A stretch of 39,165 nucleotides of DNA from Oscillospiraceae bacterium (GCA_015067725.1 SVLX01000023.1:1-39165); one strand, 5' to 3'. Positions 23,320-32,225 are shown, counted from the stretch's first letter. Program-made: numbers and translations. The notes: generated by a model not told the origin, from the sequence alone.

Positions 23320-23721
23320 TGCGGGAATCGGAAAACCCACCAAAAGTCCTTGACTCTGGACAGGTTTGCGATTAAGCAGAGATAGAAAGGGTACTGCCGA
23401 TAGACGGTCAGTCCCCCAATATGTTACAAGATGTAACCGCGCTTGGTGGAGCTGGGGCGGTTACTTCTTTTTTGTATTCAGGCGGCGGATTCTTTGCCAG
23501 GATGTCTTGATGTGCCGGACTCCGGCAAGCCAATTGCTCTTTTTAGGTTCAAATCTTACCCCTATTGTAACCCGGCAACAGTTTTTCGGACCATTTTCCC
23601 GCCCAACTGTTGAAATTCCCCGGTGAATCTGATAGAATGGTGGGTAAGATATGCGCGGTTAGACTCATCCCCGTTCTTTCGGTGTCCGGGGTCAATCCTG
23701 CCGCCGGAAAGGAACATTTTT
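23320..23721 (+). other. 400-bp leader-like region upstream of the polymer locus
   Basis: No convincing gene. From about 23390 it can form an ACTGCCG/CGGTCAGT hairpin (23393-23413, one bulge) followed by a strong terminator at 23433-23464. Beyond it lie GCCGG/CCGGC (near 23516-23528) and sequence with no assignable function up to the ligase gene. It could be a transcription attenuator, an independent small RNA or a dispersed repeat. Confidence 0.4.
23433..23474 (+). terminator. Intrinsic terminator upstream of the ligase genes
   Basis: GTAACCGC (23433-23440) pairs with GCGGTTAC (23457-23464), followed by TTCTTTTTTG. The left arm plus next base reads AACCGCG, similar to the ACCGCG found at T-box terminator stems, but I could not confirm a T-box stem I or specifier loop. 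It could end the rpe transcript or attenuate the downstream locus. Confidence 0.85.
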
Positions 23722-25149
23722 ATGTCCCAACTGCGAAAACTGATTTTTTCCCATGGTCGGGTCCCCGGACTGTTGATGCTCTATCTTCTGCTTCAGCCGG
23801 TGGTGGACATTTTGACCTCTGTGGCGGCGCAATCCGGCAGTAGCCTCACCGCAGGTACCGTAATTCGGGCGGTGTATGTGGTGGTGGTCGCCCTTTGGTT
23901 GCTGTTTTCCCGCCCCTATGCAGGCAAGCGGTGGGTCTTTCTCGGCACTTGTCTCGCTACCGGGTATCTGGCACTGTATTGTCTCCATAGTCTGCTGACC
24001 GGTGGTTTCTCCCTGTGTCTGACCAATGCCGCTGAATCTCTCAAGGTCTTCTATTTCCTCTATACTGCCTTGCTTCTCTATGCCCTCTATCGTCAGCGGC
24101 GGTTTGTCATGCCCCTGTGGGCGATTGCCGCATCCGGGGCGGGATACTGTCTGGTCATTGTGATTGCCTTTATCACCGGCAGCAGCTTTATCTCCTATAA
24201 TGCCGGTTATGGCTACTGTGGCTGGTTCTATTCCGCCAACGATGTCAGCAACATCATCCTGCTCAGCGCCCCCATTATCATCTGCCTGTGTCTGGAGCGG
24301 TTGGAGAAGGCAAAGAAATGGTATTCTTTCCTTGCCCTCTCTGTGGTGCTGTTCAGCGTGGTCTTCAGTGCTTGTTTCATCGGCACAAAACTGGTCTATC
24401 TGGGCGTATTGGGTTATCTGGTCTGCGCTCTGGTCTGGTATCTGGTGCGGGCGACCTGTTTCCGGGAGCGTTGTCTGCGCCGGGGTCTGGTGGCTATTCT
24501 TTGCCTGTGTGCCCTGCTTCTGGCCATTTATCCCATTTCCCCCCTCAATGCCTACATCAACGATGTCTATGTCCCCATGTCCGGCGAAGACCAAGCCGCC
24601 ATGGAAGCCAGCCAAGCCATTCCCGGTATCGTGGAAGTAGACCGGGCAAAAAAACACGCCGAAATGGAAGCCGCCGCCGAGGGCACATGGCTGGGCGAAC
24701 AGATCAAGACCCAACCTCTGGTGAAAAAGCTGGACTGGATTCTCAGCCGCAGATTGCTGTCCATTGCCCCCATTTTGCAGGAGTATCTGGATGGAAACAC
24801 CCTGACCAAACTCATTGGCCTTGGCTATGGGCAGGCTCCACATCACCAGCGGGAGATTGTCCATCTGGTGGAAATGGAGCCTCTGGCGTTGCTGTTGCGG
24901 CATGGCATTGTGGGCTTTGCGCTCTATTATCTGCCCTGTCTGGCGATTGCTCTGTGGTGCATTGTCTGCTTCTTCCGCAGACTGAAGTCCCGGCTTGCTG
25001 ACTTCACCTATTGCACCAATTTGTTCAGCGCACTTACCGCTTTGGCCGCATCGGTCATTGTGGGTCATATTTTGCAGACCCCCTGCGTCAGTCTCTTCGT
25101 GGCTATGGTCTACGGGCAGCTCATTGCCCGTACCACAAAACCCAACTAA
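23722..25149 (+). CDS. O-antigen ligase-like (WaaL/Wzy superfamily) membrane protein, copy 1
   Basis: A 475-residue polytopic membrane protein with about 11-12 helices and a large extracytoplasmic loop (about residues 275-385) near the C-terminus, the layout of O-antigen ligase/polymerase proteins. Seen: LQPVVDILTS near the N-terminus, YGYCGWFYSANDVSN in the middle, a long hydrophilic loop, then GLGYGQAP and MEPLALLLRHGIVG. Such proteins polymerise or transfer lipid-linked glycans outside the membrane. I chose ATG 23722, with GGAAAGG about 8 nt upstream. It starts a seven-gene plus-strand run ending at tagD. Copy 2 follows after 31 bp. Confidence 0.85.
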   Translation: MSQLRKLIFSHGRVPGLLMLYLLLQPVVDILTSVAAQSGSSLTAGTVIRAVYVVVVALWLLFSRPYAGKRWVFLGTCLATGYLALYCLHSLLTGGFSLCLTNAAESLKVFYFLYTALLLYALYRQRRFVMPLWAIAASGAGYCLVIVIAFITGSSFISYNAGYGYCGWFYSANDVSNIILLSAPIIICLCLERLEKAKKWYSFLALSVVLFSVVFSACFIGTKLVYLGVLGYLVCALVWYLVRATCFRERCLRRGLVAILCLCALLLAIYPISPLNAYINDVYVPMSGEDQAAMEASQAIPGIVEVDRAKKHAEMEAAAEGTWLGEQIKTQPLVKKLDWILSRRLLSIAPILQEYLDGNTLTKLIGLGYGQAPHHQREIVHLVEMEPLALLLRHGIVGFALYYLPCLAIALWCIVCFFRRLKSRLADFTYCTNLFSALTALAASVIVGHILQTPCVSLFVAMVYGQLIARTTKPN

Positions 25150-25180
25150 CCCTCGCTCTTGAAAAGAAAGGAACTCGCTT

Positions 25181-26659
25181 ATGAATCTTCGCTCCCGTCT
25201 GGCCGCCCGGCTAAATATCTTCCTGGCAGTGTTATTCATCCTTCAGCCGGTGATGGATGTCATCTCCTATTGGCTGGCTGAGTTTTCCGCCCCCGGCGCA
25301 ATCACCCTGCTGATGCGTATGGGTATATTGGGCATTACCGTCCTGCTGGGCTTCCTCCTCTCCGACAGGAAATGGATTTACTGGCTCACCGCCGGTATCT
25401 GCATCTTGTTCTTTGCCGCCCACGCCTGGGCCTGTTCTCAGGTGGGTTATACGGATATTGTGGGCGACTTCACCAACTATATCCGCATCATTCAGATGCC
25501 CGTGACCGTCATTTGCCTCATCACCTTCCTGCGGCAAGGCAAGGAGCAGGCATTTACCGGAATGCAAATCGGTCTCACCGGTGCGCTTCTGGTGATTCTG
25601 CTGGTGGAAATCCTCAGCGTCCTGACCGGTACTGACCCCCACACCTATTCCGACGGCATCGGCACCATCGGTTGGTTCAACAACACCAATTCCCAGAGTT
25701 CCAACCTCTCTGTTCTGGTGCCCATCAGTTTGGCCTGGCAGCTTAGCTGGAAGCGTCGCCGCCCTGTCCTGTTCTGGCTCACTGCCGCAGGCGGTCTGTT
25801 TGCCCTGTTCTTCCTGTGCCCCCGTCTGGCTTATCTGGGCATTGCAGCCACCACCGTGGGTCTGTGCATCTCCATTTTGCTGATTCAGCGGAAGGAATGG
25901 AAGATTGCCGTGGCTCTGGGCTTGGTCTGCCTGATCTTCCTGGCCATGATTCCCATTTCCCCCATGGGCGAACACATCATTGTCGACAGCGAACACCAGA
26001 GTCTCCGGCAGAGTTGGGTGGACAATGAGCTGGGCGAAGAACTGGAAGAAGTCAAGGAAAAGCAGAAGAAAATCAGCGAACTGACCGAGGAAGAATACCG
26101 GGAACTGGTGGAAACTCTGACCCCCATCTACGAGCACTATATTGGCGACTTCGTGGAGATTTTCGGTGCGGAAGAAACCATGGTCATGTATAACTTCACC
26201 ACCGACATCCATGATTTCTCCGCCCTGCGCCCCAAAAAGCTGATGTATGCCGCCCTGCTTATGGATTCCTCTCCCTTGAGTGCCCGGTTCTTCGGTCTGG
26301 AGCTGTCCCGCTTCACCATGAAGGGGCAGATTTATGACGTGGAGAACGACTTCCATGGGGTTTATTACCTCTGCGGTGGCGTTGGTCTGGCGCTGTATCT
26401 GGCGTTCATTGGCTATTTCATCTATCTGGTCCTCTGGGCACTGACAAAGAACTTCAAGCGGTACTTCACCTATGAGGCCGCAGGCTATGGCATTGCCTTC
26501 CTCATGTGTATGGCCCATGTCTATAATACCGCCGGTGTCCTGCGCCGCCCCAATGCCTCCATTTTCCTCTCCGCCATTTTGGCCGCCATTTACTATCTGG
26601 TGCGCCTGCGGCAGTATCCGGAGCAGAAGACCCAGGAGCAGGAGAAACTGCCGGAATAA
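25181..26659 (+). CDS. O-antigen ligase-like membrane protein, copy 2
   Basis: A 492-residue paralogue of the preceding gene. It shares LQPVMDVISY at the N-terminus and GIGTIGWFNNTNSQSSN at the place of copy 1's YCGWFYSANDVSN. Its large external loop (about residues 265-390) is different and contains a highly charged, probably coiled-coil stretch (EELEEVKEKQKKISELTEEE). AAAGGAA precedes ATG 25181. Two ligase-like proteins in a row suggest polymerase plus ligase, or two acceptors. It is followed by two duplicate glycosyltransferases. The assignment of polymerase versus ligase role cannot be made from sequence. Confidence 0.85.
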   Translation: MNLRSRLAARLNIFLAVLFILQPVMDVISYWLAEFSAPGAITLLMRMGILGITVLLGFLLSDRKWIYWLTAGICILFFAAHAWACSQVGYTDIVGDFTNYIRIIQMPVTVICLITFLRQGKEQAFTGMQIGLTGALLVILLVEILSVLTGTDPHTYSDGIGTIGWFNNTNSQSSNLSVLVPISLAWQLSWKRRRPVLFWLTAAGGLFALFFLCPRLAYLGIAATTVGLCISILLIQRKEWKIAVALGLVCLIFLAMIPISPMGEHIIVDSEHQSLRQSWVDNELGEELEEVKEKQKKISELTEEEYRELVETLTPIYEHYIGDFVEIFGAEETMVMYNFTTDIHDFSALRPKKLMYAALLMDSSPLSARFFGLELSRFTMKGQIYDVENDFHGVYYLCGGVGLALYLAFIGYFIYLVLWALTKNFKRYFTYEAAGYGIAFLMCMAHVYNTAGVLRRPNASIFLSAILAAIYYLVRLRQYPEQKTQEQEKLPE

Positions 26660-26678
26660 TCCTTCAAGGAGAATCTTT

Positions 26679-27656
26679 ATGCGCTTAAGCATTGTCATTC
26701 CCGTTTACAATACCGCCGGATATCTGGAGGGCTGTGTCAATTCCATTCTCGCCTGCGACTGCACCGACTGCGAGATCATTCTGGTGGACGATGGCTCTAC
26801 CGACGGAAAGAGTCCCCAACTCTGTGACCGCATGGCCGCGGAACACCCCCAGCTCATCCGGGTGATTCATCAGGAGAACCGGGGTCTGGGCGGAGCAAGA
26901 AATACCGGACTGGAAGAAGCCAAAGGCGAATACCTGTTCTTCCCCGACAGTGACGACAGTGTCACCCCCAATGCCCTCGATGTGATGAAAGCGGCCATAG
27001 CATCCACTCATGCCGACATCATTGCCTTTAACTTCTATTCCGACGATGGGGCGGGTCACCTTCGCCCCATGAATGCCAACCACTTCCATAGCCCAACCCC
27101 CTTCAGCACCAGCCAGCGGCCGGATTTCCTGCTGTCTCTGCCCACCGCCGTTTGCAGAGTCTGGAAAAGGAGTCTGTTCCTGCGCACCGGTATCCGCTTC
27201 CCCAGCCGGGTCTGGTATGAGGACTTGCGGACCTCCATGAAGCTGATGGCGCTGGCAGAGTCGGTCTGCACCCTGAATGAGCCCCTCTATCGCTATCTCC
27301 AGCGCCCCGGCTCCATTATGCGCTCCGACAACGTGGCGAGAAACCGGGAGATTCTGGATGCCTTCCAGGATTTGCTCGCCTGGTTCAAAGAAAATAACCG
27401 CTTTGACACTTACAAAGATGCCCTGTGCCGGCTGTGTATTGACCATGTGTATATCGCCGCCAGTGTCCGGGTTCTGCGGGTCGATATTCGCCACCCCCTG
27501 TTAAAAGAATTCCGGCAATACCTGACTCAGCATTTCCCCAACTACCGGGAGAATCCCTATCTTCATCAGCTCCCCGGTCTGAAGCGGCTGGCTTTCCGGC
27601 TGTTGGAGGGCAAGCACTACCGGTTGCTGAATTTGCTGTTCCGGCTCAAGGGCTAA
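26679..27656 (+). CDS. Family 2 glycosyltransferase, copy 1
   Basis: A 325-residue GT-A fold glycosyltransferase. Seen: SIVIPVYNTAGYL, VDDGSTD (D37-D38) for nucleotide sugar, NRGLGGARNTGL and the metal-binding DSDD at 90-93, with a C-terminal helical region ending LLFRLKG. No membrane helices, so it is cytoplasmic and probably adds a sugar to a lipid-linked polymer precursor. CAAGGAG lies about 9 nt before ATG 26679. The next gene is a near-duplicate of identical length. Donor and acceptor are unknown. Confidence 0.93.
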   Translation: MRLSIVIPVYNTAGYLEGCVNSILACDCTDCEIILVDDGSTDGKSPQLCDRMAAEHPQLIRVIHQENRGLGGARNTGLEEAKGEYLFFPDSDDSVTPNALDVMKAAIASTHADIIAFNFYSDDGAGHLRPMNANHFHSPTPFSTSQRPDFLLSLPTAVCRVWKRSLFLRTGIRFPSRVWYEDLRTSMKLMALAESVCTLNEPLYRYLQRPGSIMRSDNVARNREILDAFQDLLAWFKENNRFDTYKDALCRLCIDHVYIAASVRVLRVDIRHPLLKEFRQYLTQHFPNYRENPYLHQLPGLKRLAFRLLEGKHYRLLNLLFRLKG

Positions 27657-27690
27657 AACCCACACAACCTGTACCTGTGAGGTATCTGCC

Positions 27691-28668
27691 ATGATTCTGA
27701 GTGTTGTCATTCCCGTCTATAATACCAGTGCCTATCTGGAGGATTGTGTGAACTCCGTGTTGGCTTGCGACTGTACCGACTGTGAGATCATTCTGGTGGA
27801 CGATGGCTCGACCGATGGCATCTGCCCTCAGCTCTGTGACCGCATCGCCGCAGAACACCCCCACCTCATCCGGGTGATTCATCAGGAGAACCGTGGTCTT
27901 GGTGGGGCAAGAAATACCGGGCTGGAAGTGGCTGAGGGTGAGTATATCATCTTCCCCGACAGTGACGACACCGTAACCCCAGATGCCCTGACGATAATCA
28001 AAAAAGCCATCGATGCCAGCAAAGCCGAAATCATCGCCTATAACTTCCTGGCCCATGACGGCGAAGGCTGGCAGGAGGTCATTAACGCCAATCAGGTCTG
28101 CCTCCCCACCCCCTTTCAGGTGAAGGACCATCCGGAGTACCTGCTGTCCATGCCCACCGCAGGCAGCAGAGCATGGAAGCGGAGTCTGTTCCTGCGCACC
28201 GGCATCCGTTTTCCCAGCCGGGTCTGGTATGAGGATTTGCGCACCTCGCTGAAGCTGATGGTCATGGCAAAATCCATCTATACCATTGAAGACTGCCTTT
28301 ATTGTTATTATCTCCGTCCGGGTTCGATTATCCGCTCCGGTAACATCGACCGGAACCGGGAAATCATGGACGCATTTGAGGATTTATTGCCCTGGTTCAA
28401 GGCGCAGGGGCTGTATGATACCTATCGGGACAGTTTGTGCAGCGTGTGTATTGAACACGTCTATATCTCAGCCAGTCTCCGGGTGCTCCATGCTGACCTG
28501 AGTCATCCCCTGCCTGACGCTTTCCGGGCATATGTGCAGGAGAAATTCCCCGACTACCGGCGCAGACACTACTTGTCCCGACTCACTTTCCGCAGGCGTT
28601 GGGTTTTCCGGCTGCTGGAGGGTCGGCATTACCGGCTGTTGGGGTTGCTGTTTCGCCCCGGTCTTTAA
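27691..28668 (+). CDS. Family 2 glycosyltransferase, copy 2
   Basis: A 325-residue near-duplicate of the preceding gene; its start is offset by 1012 bp and long stretches of DNA match closely (for example the segment encoding CEIILVDDGSTDG). Motifs VDDGSTDG, NRGLGGARNTGL and DSDDTVTP are kept. The two differ most around residues 100-140 and at the C-terminus, which suggests specialisation for different donor or acceptor sugars after duplication. A short GAGGTAT precedes ATG 27691. Confidence 0.93.
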   Translation: MILSVVIPVYNTSAYLEDCVNSVLACDCTDCEIILVDDGSTDGICPQLCDRIAAEHPHLIRVIHQENRGLGGARNTGLEVAEGEYIIFPDSDDTVTPDALTIIKKAIDASKAEIIAYNFLAHDGEGWQEVINANQVCLPTPFQVKDHPEYLLSMPTAGSRAWKRSLFLRTGIRFPSRVWYEDLRTSLKLMVMAKSIYTIEDCLYCYYLRPGSIIRSGNIDRNREIMDAFEDLLPWFKAQGLYDTYRDSLCSVCIEHVYISASLRVLHADLSHPLPDAFRAYVQEKFPDYRRRHYLSRLTFRRRWVFRLLEGRHYRLLGLLFRPGL

Positions 28669-28727
28669 GTCCCGCCATCAAAAACCACCTCTCCACCACG
28701 GAGAGCGAGAAATGAGGCCTTAACAAC

Positions 28728-30008
28728 GTGAAACTTCCCAAACATCTTCCGCTGGGTCGTCACGGGACATTGATGAAGAATACCGTGATGCTCTATATCC
28801 TCACCTTCTCCCAGTTTTTCCTGTCCTTCATCGTCGCCACCTATGAATCCCGGATTCTGGACCCGGTCTGGTTCGGTGTTCTGGGTACTGCCACTGCCAT
28901 CATGACCTATTTCCAGTTGGTCATTGACTTTGGTTATCTCCTCTCCGGCACGCAGGAAGTGGCGCAGAATCGGGATGAGCCCCAAAAACTGAATCAAATC
29001 TATACCTCCGTCACCATGGGCAAACTGCTCCTGACCGCAGTCTCTGCCCTGGCGCTGTTGCTTCTGTGCCGGATAATCCCCACCTGGCAGGATAAGACCG
29101 GGCTGTATTTCCTGTTTTTCCTGTCCACTGCCCTCAATTCTCTGCTGCCCAACTTCCTCTACCGGGGCTTGGAGCGGATGGGGGCCATCACGGTGCGCAC
29201 CGTGGCGATCCGGGTTTTCTTCACCGTGGGCATTTTGCTTCTGCTGAAGGACTCCGGGGACATTTGGATTATCCCGGTACTCAATGCCGTGGGTGCGCTG
29301 GTGGCACTCATCATTACCCACATCCATCTGGGCAAGAAGCTGGGTATCCGCTTCGCCCGCCCTGACCTGCGGGAGACTCTCTCCGGCATGAAGCGGTCTG
29401 CGGTCTTCTTCTATTCCCGGATTGCCACCACCGTCTATTCTGCCCTGAATACCATCATTCTGGACATTTTCACCGCATCCGGTGCAGTGGTGGGCTACTA
29501 CAACTGCGCCGACAAGCTCATGACCATGGGCAAAAGTGCCGTCTCCCCCATTTCCGACAGTCTCTACCCCCACATGGTGCGCAACCGGGATTTCCGGCTG
29601 GTGCGGAAGGTGTTGCTTCTGCTGGAGCCGGTGATCATCTTGTTCTGTACCGCCGTATTTATCTGGGCAGAGCCGCTGTGTGTGCTGATTTTCGGCGCAG
29701 AGTATGGTCCTGCCGCCCCGGTGCTCAGAGCCATGTTGCCGGTGGGTATTGTAATTTTCCCCAGCTATGTTCTGGGTTTCCCCACGCTTTCTGCCATGGG
29801 TTTGTCCAAACACGCCAATTATTCCACCATCGTCGGTTCGGCGTTCCACCTGATCCTGCTGGCTGTGCTGTTCCTGACTGACTCGTTGAGTATGGTCACG
29901 CTGGCACTCTGCGTCAGTGCCACAGAGACGGTGATTTTGCTGTACCGGATTGTGATTATCCTGAAAAACCGCCACCTGATGAGCAAGGGCGGCGGAGAGG
30001 AGGGCTGA
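28728..30008 (+). CDS. Wzx-type polysaccharide flippase
   Basis: A 426-residue MOP-superfamily membrane protein with about 12 helices, the size of Wzx-type O-unit/teichoic flippases. Seen: KNTVMLYILTFSQFFLSF, a GTQEVAQNRD loop after the second helix pair, LPNFLYRGLERM and GYYNCADKLM. It would move lipid-linked repeat units to the outer face for the ligase-like proteins. GTG 28728 has a weak GAGG 10 nt upstream; the ATG at 28773 is an alternative. It ends 1 nt before the next start, so coupling is likely. Confidence 0.9.
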   Translation: MKLPKHLPLGRHGTLMKNTVMLYILTFSQFFLSFIVATYESRILDPVWFGVLGTATAIMTYFQLVIDFGYLLSGTQEVAQNRDEPQKLNQIYTSVTMGKLLLTAVSALALLLLCRIIPTWQDKTGLYFLFFLSTALNSLLPNFLYRGLERMGAITVRTVAIRVFFTVGILLLLKDSGDIWIIPVLNAVGALVALIITHIHLGKKLGIRFARPDLRETLSGMKRSAVFFYSRIATTVYSALNTIILDIFTASGAVVGYYNCADKLMTMGKSAVSPISDSLYPHMVRNRDFRLVRKVLLLLEPVIILFCTAVFIWAEPLCVLIFGAEYGPAAPVLRAMLPVGIVIFPSYVLGFPTLSAMGLSKHANYSTIVGSAFHLILLAVLFLTDSLSMVTLALCVSATETVILLYRIVIILKNRHLMSKGGGEEG

Positions 30009-30009
30009 T

Positions 30010-31146
30010 ATGGGTCTTGCCAAGAAACTGTTTACTGCCGGTTGCTGGGTTTTAAGTCTGGCCTTGCCGGTCAACAAGCGGAAAGTCGTTTTTTCCAGTT
30101 ACTATGGTCGGGGCTACTCTGACAATCCCAAGGCCATTGCCCAGGCTCTGCTGGAAACCAGACGGAATCTGAAGCTGGTCTGGCTGGTGAAAGACGAAAA
30201 AGAAGCCGCCACCCTGCCCAAAGGAATTACCCCCTGCCCATTTGGGTCTGTCCGGAGTATTTTCGCCCTGGCTACCGCAAGAGTCTGGGTAGACAACTGC
30301 CGGAAATATGCCCGATTCAAGAAACGGGATCAGTTCTTCCTCCAGACCTGGCATGGTTTCCCCTTAAAGCGGATTGAGAAGGATGCGTTGGAGCATCTTG
30401 CCCCGGATTTTGAGCGGGGTGCCATCAAAGACTCCCGGTTTACAGACCTTTTGGTCTCCAACAGCAGTTTTATGACCCGGGTACTGCGTCGCTGTTTCTG
30501 GTACGAGGGCGAAATTGGGGAATTCGGCTCGCCCCGCAATGATGTCTTCCTCTGGACCCGGCGGGCAGGTCCGGAGAAAGTGCGCCCTCATTTTGATCTG
30601 CCTCAGGATCGGAAACTGGTGCTCTATGCCCCCACCTTCCGGGCTGACCACTCCACCGATGCTTACCGGTTGGAGGCAGAGTCCCTGCTGAAGTCTTGCG
30701 CCCAGCGTTTTGGGGGCGAGTGGTCACTGCTGGTGCGTCTGCATCCCAATGTGGCCGCCCGGAGTGAGGCGCTGTTCCCCTATGACGGCCGGCGGATTAT
30801 CGATGCCACCATGTACCCGGATATGCAGGAGCTGATGCAGGAGTCGGATATGCTCCTGACGGACTATTCCTCCTGTATGTTTGACTTTGCCCTGTCCGGC
30901 AAGCCCTGTCTGCGGTTTGCGCTGGATGTGGAAGCCTACAAAGACGACCGGGGCTTCTACTTCACCTCCGAGGAAATTCCCTTCCCGCTGGCGCAGAGCA
31001 ATGCTGAGCTGTGTAATGCCATCACCCATTTTGATCTGGAGTCTTATCTGTCCAACTGGCATGGTTTTACCTGCGCCCAGGGCTTCCGGGAGGATGGTCA
31101 TGCCTCCAAGCGATGTGCCCGGTGGATTCTGGATCGGCTGGGCTGA
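30010..31146 (+). CDS. CDP-glycerol glycerophosphotransferase (TagB/TagF-like)
   Basis: A 378-residue member of the teichoic-acid glycerophosphotransferase family. Seen: VVFSSYYGRGYSDNPK near the N-terminus, FLQTWHGFPLKRIEKD with the catalytic His, YAPTFR, LVRLHPN and TDYSSCMFDFAL near residue 290. It transfers phosphoglycerol from CDP-glycerol to a lipid-linked acceptor at the cytoplasmic membrane face. At this length it matches single-domain TagB-type enzymes rather than long TagF polymerases, so it may add one or a few units. The following tagD supplies CDP-glycerol. Confidence 0.93.
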   Translation: MGLAKKLFTAGCWVLSLALPVNKRKVVFSSYYGRGYSDNPKAIAQALLETRRNLKLVWLVKDEKEAATLPKGITPCPFGSVRSIFALATARVWVDNCRKYARFKKRDQFFLQTWHGFPLKRIEKDALEHLAPDFERGAIKDSRFTDLLVSNSSFMTRVLRRCFWYEGEIGEFGSPRNDVFLWTRRAGPEKVRPHFDLPQDRKLVLYAPTFRADHSTDAYRLEAESLLKSCAQRFGGEWSLLVRLHPNVAARSEALFPYDGRRIIDATMYPDMQELMQESDMLLTDYSSCMFDFALSGKPCLRFALDVEAYKDDRGFYFTSEEIPFPLAQSNAELCNAITHFDLESYLSNWHGFTCAQGFREDGHASKRCARWILDRLG

Positions 31147-31181
31147 GAACCGCAAAAAGAAACCTGCTAAGGAGTTTAACC

Positions 31182-31571
31182 ATGCGACGTGTGATTACTT
31201 ACGGTACTTTTGACCTGCTCCATTATGGTCACATCAATCTTCTCCGCCGGGCTAAGGCTCTGGGAGACTATCTGGTGGTGGCGCTGTCCACGGACCGGTT
31301 CAACTGGGAGGACAAGGGTAAGAAGTGCTACTTTACCTACGAAGAACGAAAAGCCATGCTGGAGGCCATCCGCTATGTGGATTTGGTGATTCCCGAGGAC
31401 AATTGGGCACAGAAGCGCGCCGATGTGGAAGAATATAACATCGATGTCTTCGTCATGGGCGACGACTGGGCGGGCAAGTTTGACTTTCTGAGCGAGCAGT
31501 GCGAAGTGGTCTACCTGCCCCGCACCCCGGAAATCTCCACCACCAAAATCAAGACAGAGCTCCACAAATAA
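31182..31571 (+). CDS. tagD: Glycerol-3-phosphate cytidylyltransferase
   Basis: A 129-residue nucleotidyltransferase of exact family length. It makes CDP-glycerol from CTP and glycerol 3-phosphate. Seen: TYGTFDLLHYGH with the HxxH motif (H14, H17), and RTPEISTTKI near the C-terminus. CTAAGGAG lies 8-9 nt before ATG 31182. It is last in the plus-strand run, directly after the CDP-glycerol transferase and before a terminator. Confidence 0.97.
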   Translation: MRRVITYGTFDLLHYGHINLLRRAKALGDYLVVALSTDRFNWEDKGKKCYFTYEERKAMLEAIRYVDLVIPEDNWAQKRADVEEYNIDVFVMGDDWAGKFDFLSEQCEVVYLPRTPEISTTKIKTELHK

Positions 31572-31584
31572 GCCAAAAACCAAC

Positions 31585-31627
31585 AAACTCCCGACCCTGC
31601 GACAAAAAACCGCAGAGCCGGGAGTTT
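31585..31627. terminator. Terminator between convergent tagD and small export gene
   Basis: AAACTCCCG (31585-31593) pairs with CGGGAGTTT (31619-31627), with an inner CTGCG/CGCAG pair. The 3' side on the plus strand is TTTCCTCTTGTTT; on the minus strand it is TTTGTTGG. It serves both sides. Confidence 0.85.
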
Positions 31628-31652
31628 CCTCTTGTTTATGCCATTGTCAACC

Positions 31653-32123
31653 TCAGAAGATTGCAAATACCCCAGTACCCACCATCATCATAATCACACC
31701 GGCAATGGCTACACCCAAAAGCACCGCCGCCACCGTGGACTTAAAGCCCATATCCAGCAGACTGGCCGCCAATGTACCGGTCCATGCCCCGGTACCGGGG
31801 ACAGGAATGGCCACAAAGAGCATGAGCGCCATAAAAAGCCCCCGTCGGCCCGCCCTCTGCCGCAGTTTCTCGCCGCCACGGTGACCTTTTTGCAGGCACC
31901 AGGAGAAAAACTTGCCGATATAAGGCTTATCCGAGCCCCAGACCAGCACCTTCCGGGCAAAGAGGTAAACCAGGGGCACAGGAATCATGTTGCCCAAAAT
32001 GCAGACAATATAAGCCGGAATCATAGGAAGCTCCAGCGCAGGAGCCATGAGCGCCGCCCCACGCAATTCAATCAGCGGCACCATAGAAACGAAAAACAAC
32101 AGCAAATATTTCTTCAGCATCAT
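31653..32123 (-). CDS. Small multi-drug export protein (COG2426-like)
   Basis: A 156-residue membrane protein with about four to five helices, matching the small multidrug export family: MVPLIELRGAAL near the N-terminus, GNMIPVPLVYLFARK, a basic loop, and PVPGTGAWTGTLAASLL near the C-terminus. The export activity is a family name rather than proven. Two adjacent ATGs (32123, 32120) follow GGAG at 4 and 7 nt. It is the last gene of the minus-strand block and is separated from the upstream amidohydrolase by a hairpin. Confidence 0.85.
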   Translation of the reverse strand: MMLKKYLLLFFVSMVPLIELRGAALMAPALELPMIPAYIVCILGNMIPVPLVYLFARKVLVWGSDKPYIGKFFSWCLQKGHRGGEKLRQRAGRRGLFMALMLFVAIPVPGTGAWTGTLAASLLDMGFKSTVAAVLLGVAIAGVIMMMVGTGVFAIF

Positions 32124-32142
32124 AATACTCCAAAATACAATT

Positions 32143-32176
32143 CTCGCCCCGGCCACCATTTGGCAGCAGGGGCGAG
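32143..32176 (-). terminator. Hairpin before the small export gene
   Basis: CTCGCCCC (32143-32150) pairs with GGGGCGAG (32169-32176), with an inner GCCA/TGGC pair. On the minus strand it is followed by AATTGTATTTT. It probably ends the pepD-amidohydrolase transcript, though the U-tract is imperfect and it may act as a leader hairpin. Confidence 0.55.
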
Positions 32177-32225
32177 ATTATTTTATCCTGTTCCCGGGGG
32201 AAAGTCAAGAGGATGCCGGATATCT

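Noticed and set aside
23485..23570. Possible tRNA-Leu-like remnant (GCCGGACTCCGGC and GGTTCAAATC)
   Set aside because: Anticodon loop is too short, the T-stem does not pair and no acceptor stem could be built.
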